This document shows, piece by piece, positions 6,510 to 7,153 of a stretch of 7,153 bases of DNA. The stretch is from assembly GCA_903941145.1 (NCBI GenBank), contig CAJANQ010000038.1, positions 1 through 7,153 on the forward strand. Reading direction: 5' to 3'. The notes beneath the pieces are model-generated. The model searched no databases, was not told where the DNA came from, and saw only the letters and a program-made list of their open reading frames with translations. Every line of letters begins with the position of its first letter. Position 1 is the first letter of the stretch. Both the position numbers and the translations under genes were made by a program. The stretch is from an uncultured Actinomycetes bacterium. GTDB lineage: Bacteria; Actinomycetota; Acidimicrobiia; Acidimicrobiales; Microtrichaceae.

Positions 6510-6515
6510 CAGACT
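6510..6515 (+). promoter_or_regulatory. -10-like box of the aldo/keto reductase
   Basis: CAGACT differs from the actinobacterial TAGACT only at the first base and is followed by six bases and then ATG at 6522. No strong ribosome binding site fits the remaining space, which again suggests a leaderless mRNA. Confidence 0.4.
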
Positions 6516-6521
6516 CCTGAG

Positions 6522-7153
6522 ATGGCTGAACCCACCGTGACCTTCTCTGGCGGCGACGCTGCCGTCGCCCCCCTCGGCGTGGGTGCCTGGTCCTGGGGCG
6601 ACTCGTCGACCTGGGGCATGGGCACCTACGACCAGGACCTGTCGGAGGACACGATCGCCCAGGCCGTCGACGCGTCGGTCGCCGCCGGCGTCACGCTCAT
6701 CGACACGGCAGAGGGCTACGGCAACGGCGAGAGCGAGCGCATCATCGGCCGTCTCATGGCCGCCGACCCCGTGCGCCGCGAGCGGCTCACCATCGCCACC
6801 AAGTTCATCCCCATGCCATGGAAGCTCGACGTGCACGGCGCGCTCCGGGCGTCGCTCGAGGCGTCGCTCGAGCGCCTCGGCCTCGACCAGGTCGAGCTCT
6901 ACCAGATCCACGGGCCGATCAGCCTCCGGTCGAACAAGGCCCTCGCCGACGCGCTGGCGGCAGTCGTCAAGGACGGGCTCACCAAGGCCGTCGGCGTCTC
7001 CAACTACTCGGTCAAGGAGATGCGCCAGATGCACCGGGCGCTCGGCGAGCACGGCGTGCCGCTGGCCTCCAACCAGATCGAGTTCTCGCTCCTGCGCCGC
7101 CGGCCGGAGACGTCCGGGCTGATCGAGGCCTGCCACGAGATGGGCGTCGTGCC
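6522..7153 (+). CDS. Aldo/keto reductase (3' end missing)
   Basis: An NAD(P)H-dependent cytoplasmic reductase of carbonyl compounds, predicted to be a TIM barrel. The visible 210 residues, cut by the right edge, cover about two-thirds of a typical 300-330-residue member. All four catalytic tetrad residues are present: Asp61 and Tyr66 in LIDTAEGYGNGESE, Lys94 in IATKF, and His130 in YQIHGP. GVSNYS and SNQIEFSLL later in the barrel are also typical. The cofactor-specificity loop near the C-terminus lies outside the window. ATG 6522 gives an N-terminus that begins at the expected place (FSGGDAAVAPLGVGAW). The gene diverges from the small Cys/His protein across 50 bases and may share control with it. 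Substrate unknown. Confidence 0.93.
   Translation, partial: MAEPTVTFSGGDAAVAPLGVGAWSWGDSSTWGMGTYDQDLSEDTIAQAVDASVAAGVTLIDTAEGYGNGESERIIGRLMAADPVRRERLTIATKFIPMPWKLDVHGALRASLEASLERLGLDQVELYQIHGPISLRSNKALADALAAVVKDGLTKAVGVSNYSVKEMRQMHRALGEHGVPLASNQIEFSLLRRRPETSGLIEACHEMGVV

Noticed and set aside
6152..6625. Minus-strand open frame of 157 codons spanning the divergent promoter region
   Set aside because: It overlaps the better-supported 129-residue gene in another frame and the start of the aldo/keto reductase, and its composition is that of a GC-driven shadow frame.
1..7153. A novel defence, mobile or biosynthetic system
   Set aside because: Every substantial gene but one belongs to a common metabolic enzyme family. 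There are no transposase, integrase, toxin, nuclease, repeat-array or assembly-line genes, and the genes do not form a conserved-looking cluster.

Overview
This is a GC-rich stretch of bacterial chromosome, roughly 70% G+C by eye. Codon third positions are nearly always G or C, GTG starts occur, and TANNNT-type -10 boxes lie a few bases from some start codons. Together these suggest Actinomycetota. An Acidimicrobiia-like lineage is possible, but no marker gene here fixes the taxon. There is no tRNA, rRNA, CRISPR array, insertion sequence, phage gene or integrase. The seven genes are tightly packed, and no gene-free gap exceeds about 90 bases.

Layout, left to right: (1) the 3' part of a saccharopine-dehydrogenase-family oxidoreductase (+), cut by the left edge; (2) an FGGY-family carbohydrate kinase (+), 58 bases downstream and possibly co-transcribed; (3) a sterol desaturase/fatty acid hydroxylase-family membrane enzyme (-), converging on the kinase with only 14 bases between the stops; (4) hydroxymethylglutaryl-CoA lyase (+), divergent from the desaturase across 69 bases; (5) a type-B carboxylesterase (+), 91 bases downstream, with a 15-base exact direct repeat in the gap; (6) an uncharacterised 129-residue protein (-) with an HCxxC...H cluster, converging on the esterase across a 24-base gap with a GC hairpin; (7) an aldo/keto reductase (+), divergent from gene 6 across 50 bases and cut by the right edge.

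The genes do not form one obvious pathway. HMG-CoA lyase belongs to leucine degradation and acetoacetate formation. The desaturase/hydroxylase, esterase and aldo/keto reductase would fit general lipid, ester and carbonyl metabolism. The first two genes may be one transcription unit of unknown substrate. The window reads as ordinary core or accessory metabolism. I found no convincing new system. The most useful leads are the unusual substrate-loop residues of the FGGY kinase, the small Cys/His protein, and the short divergent promoter region that appears to give leaderless mRNAs.
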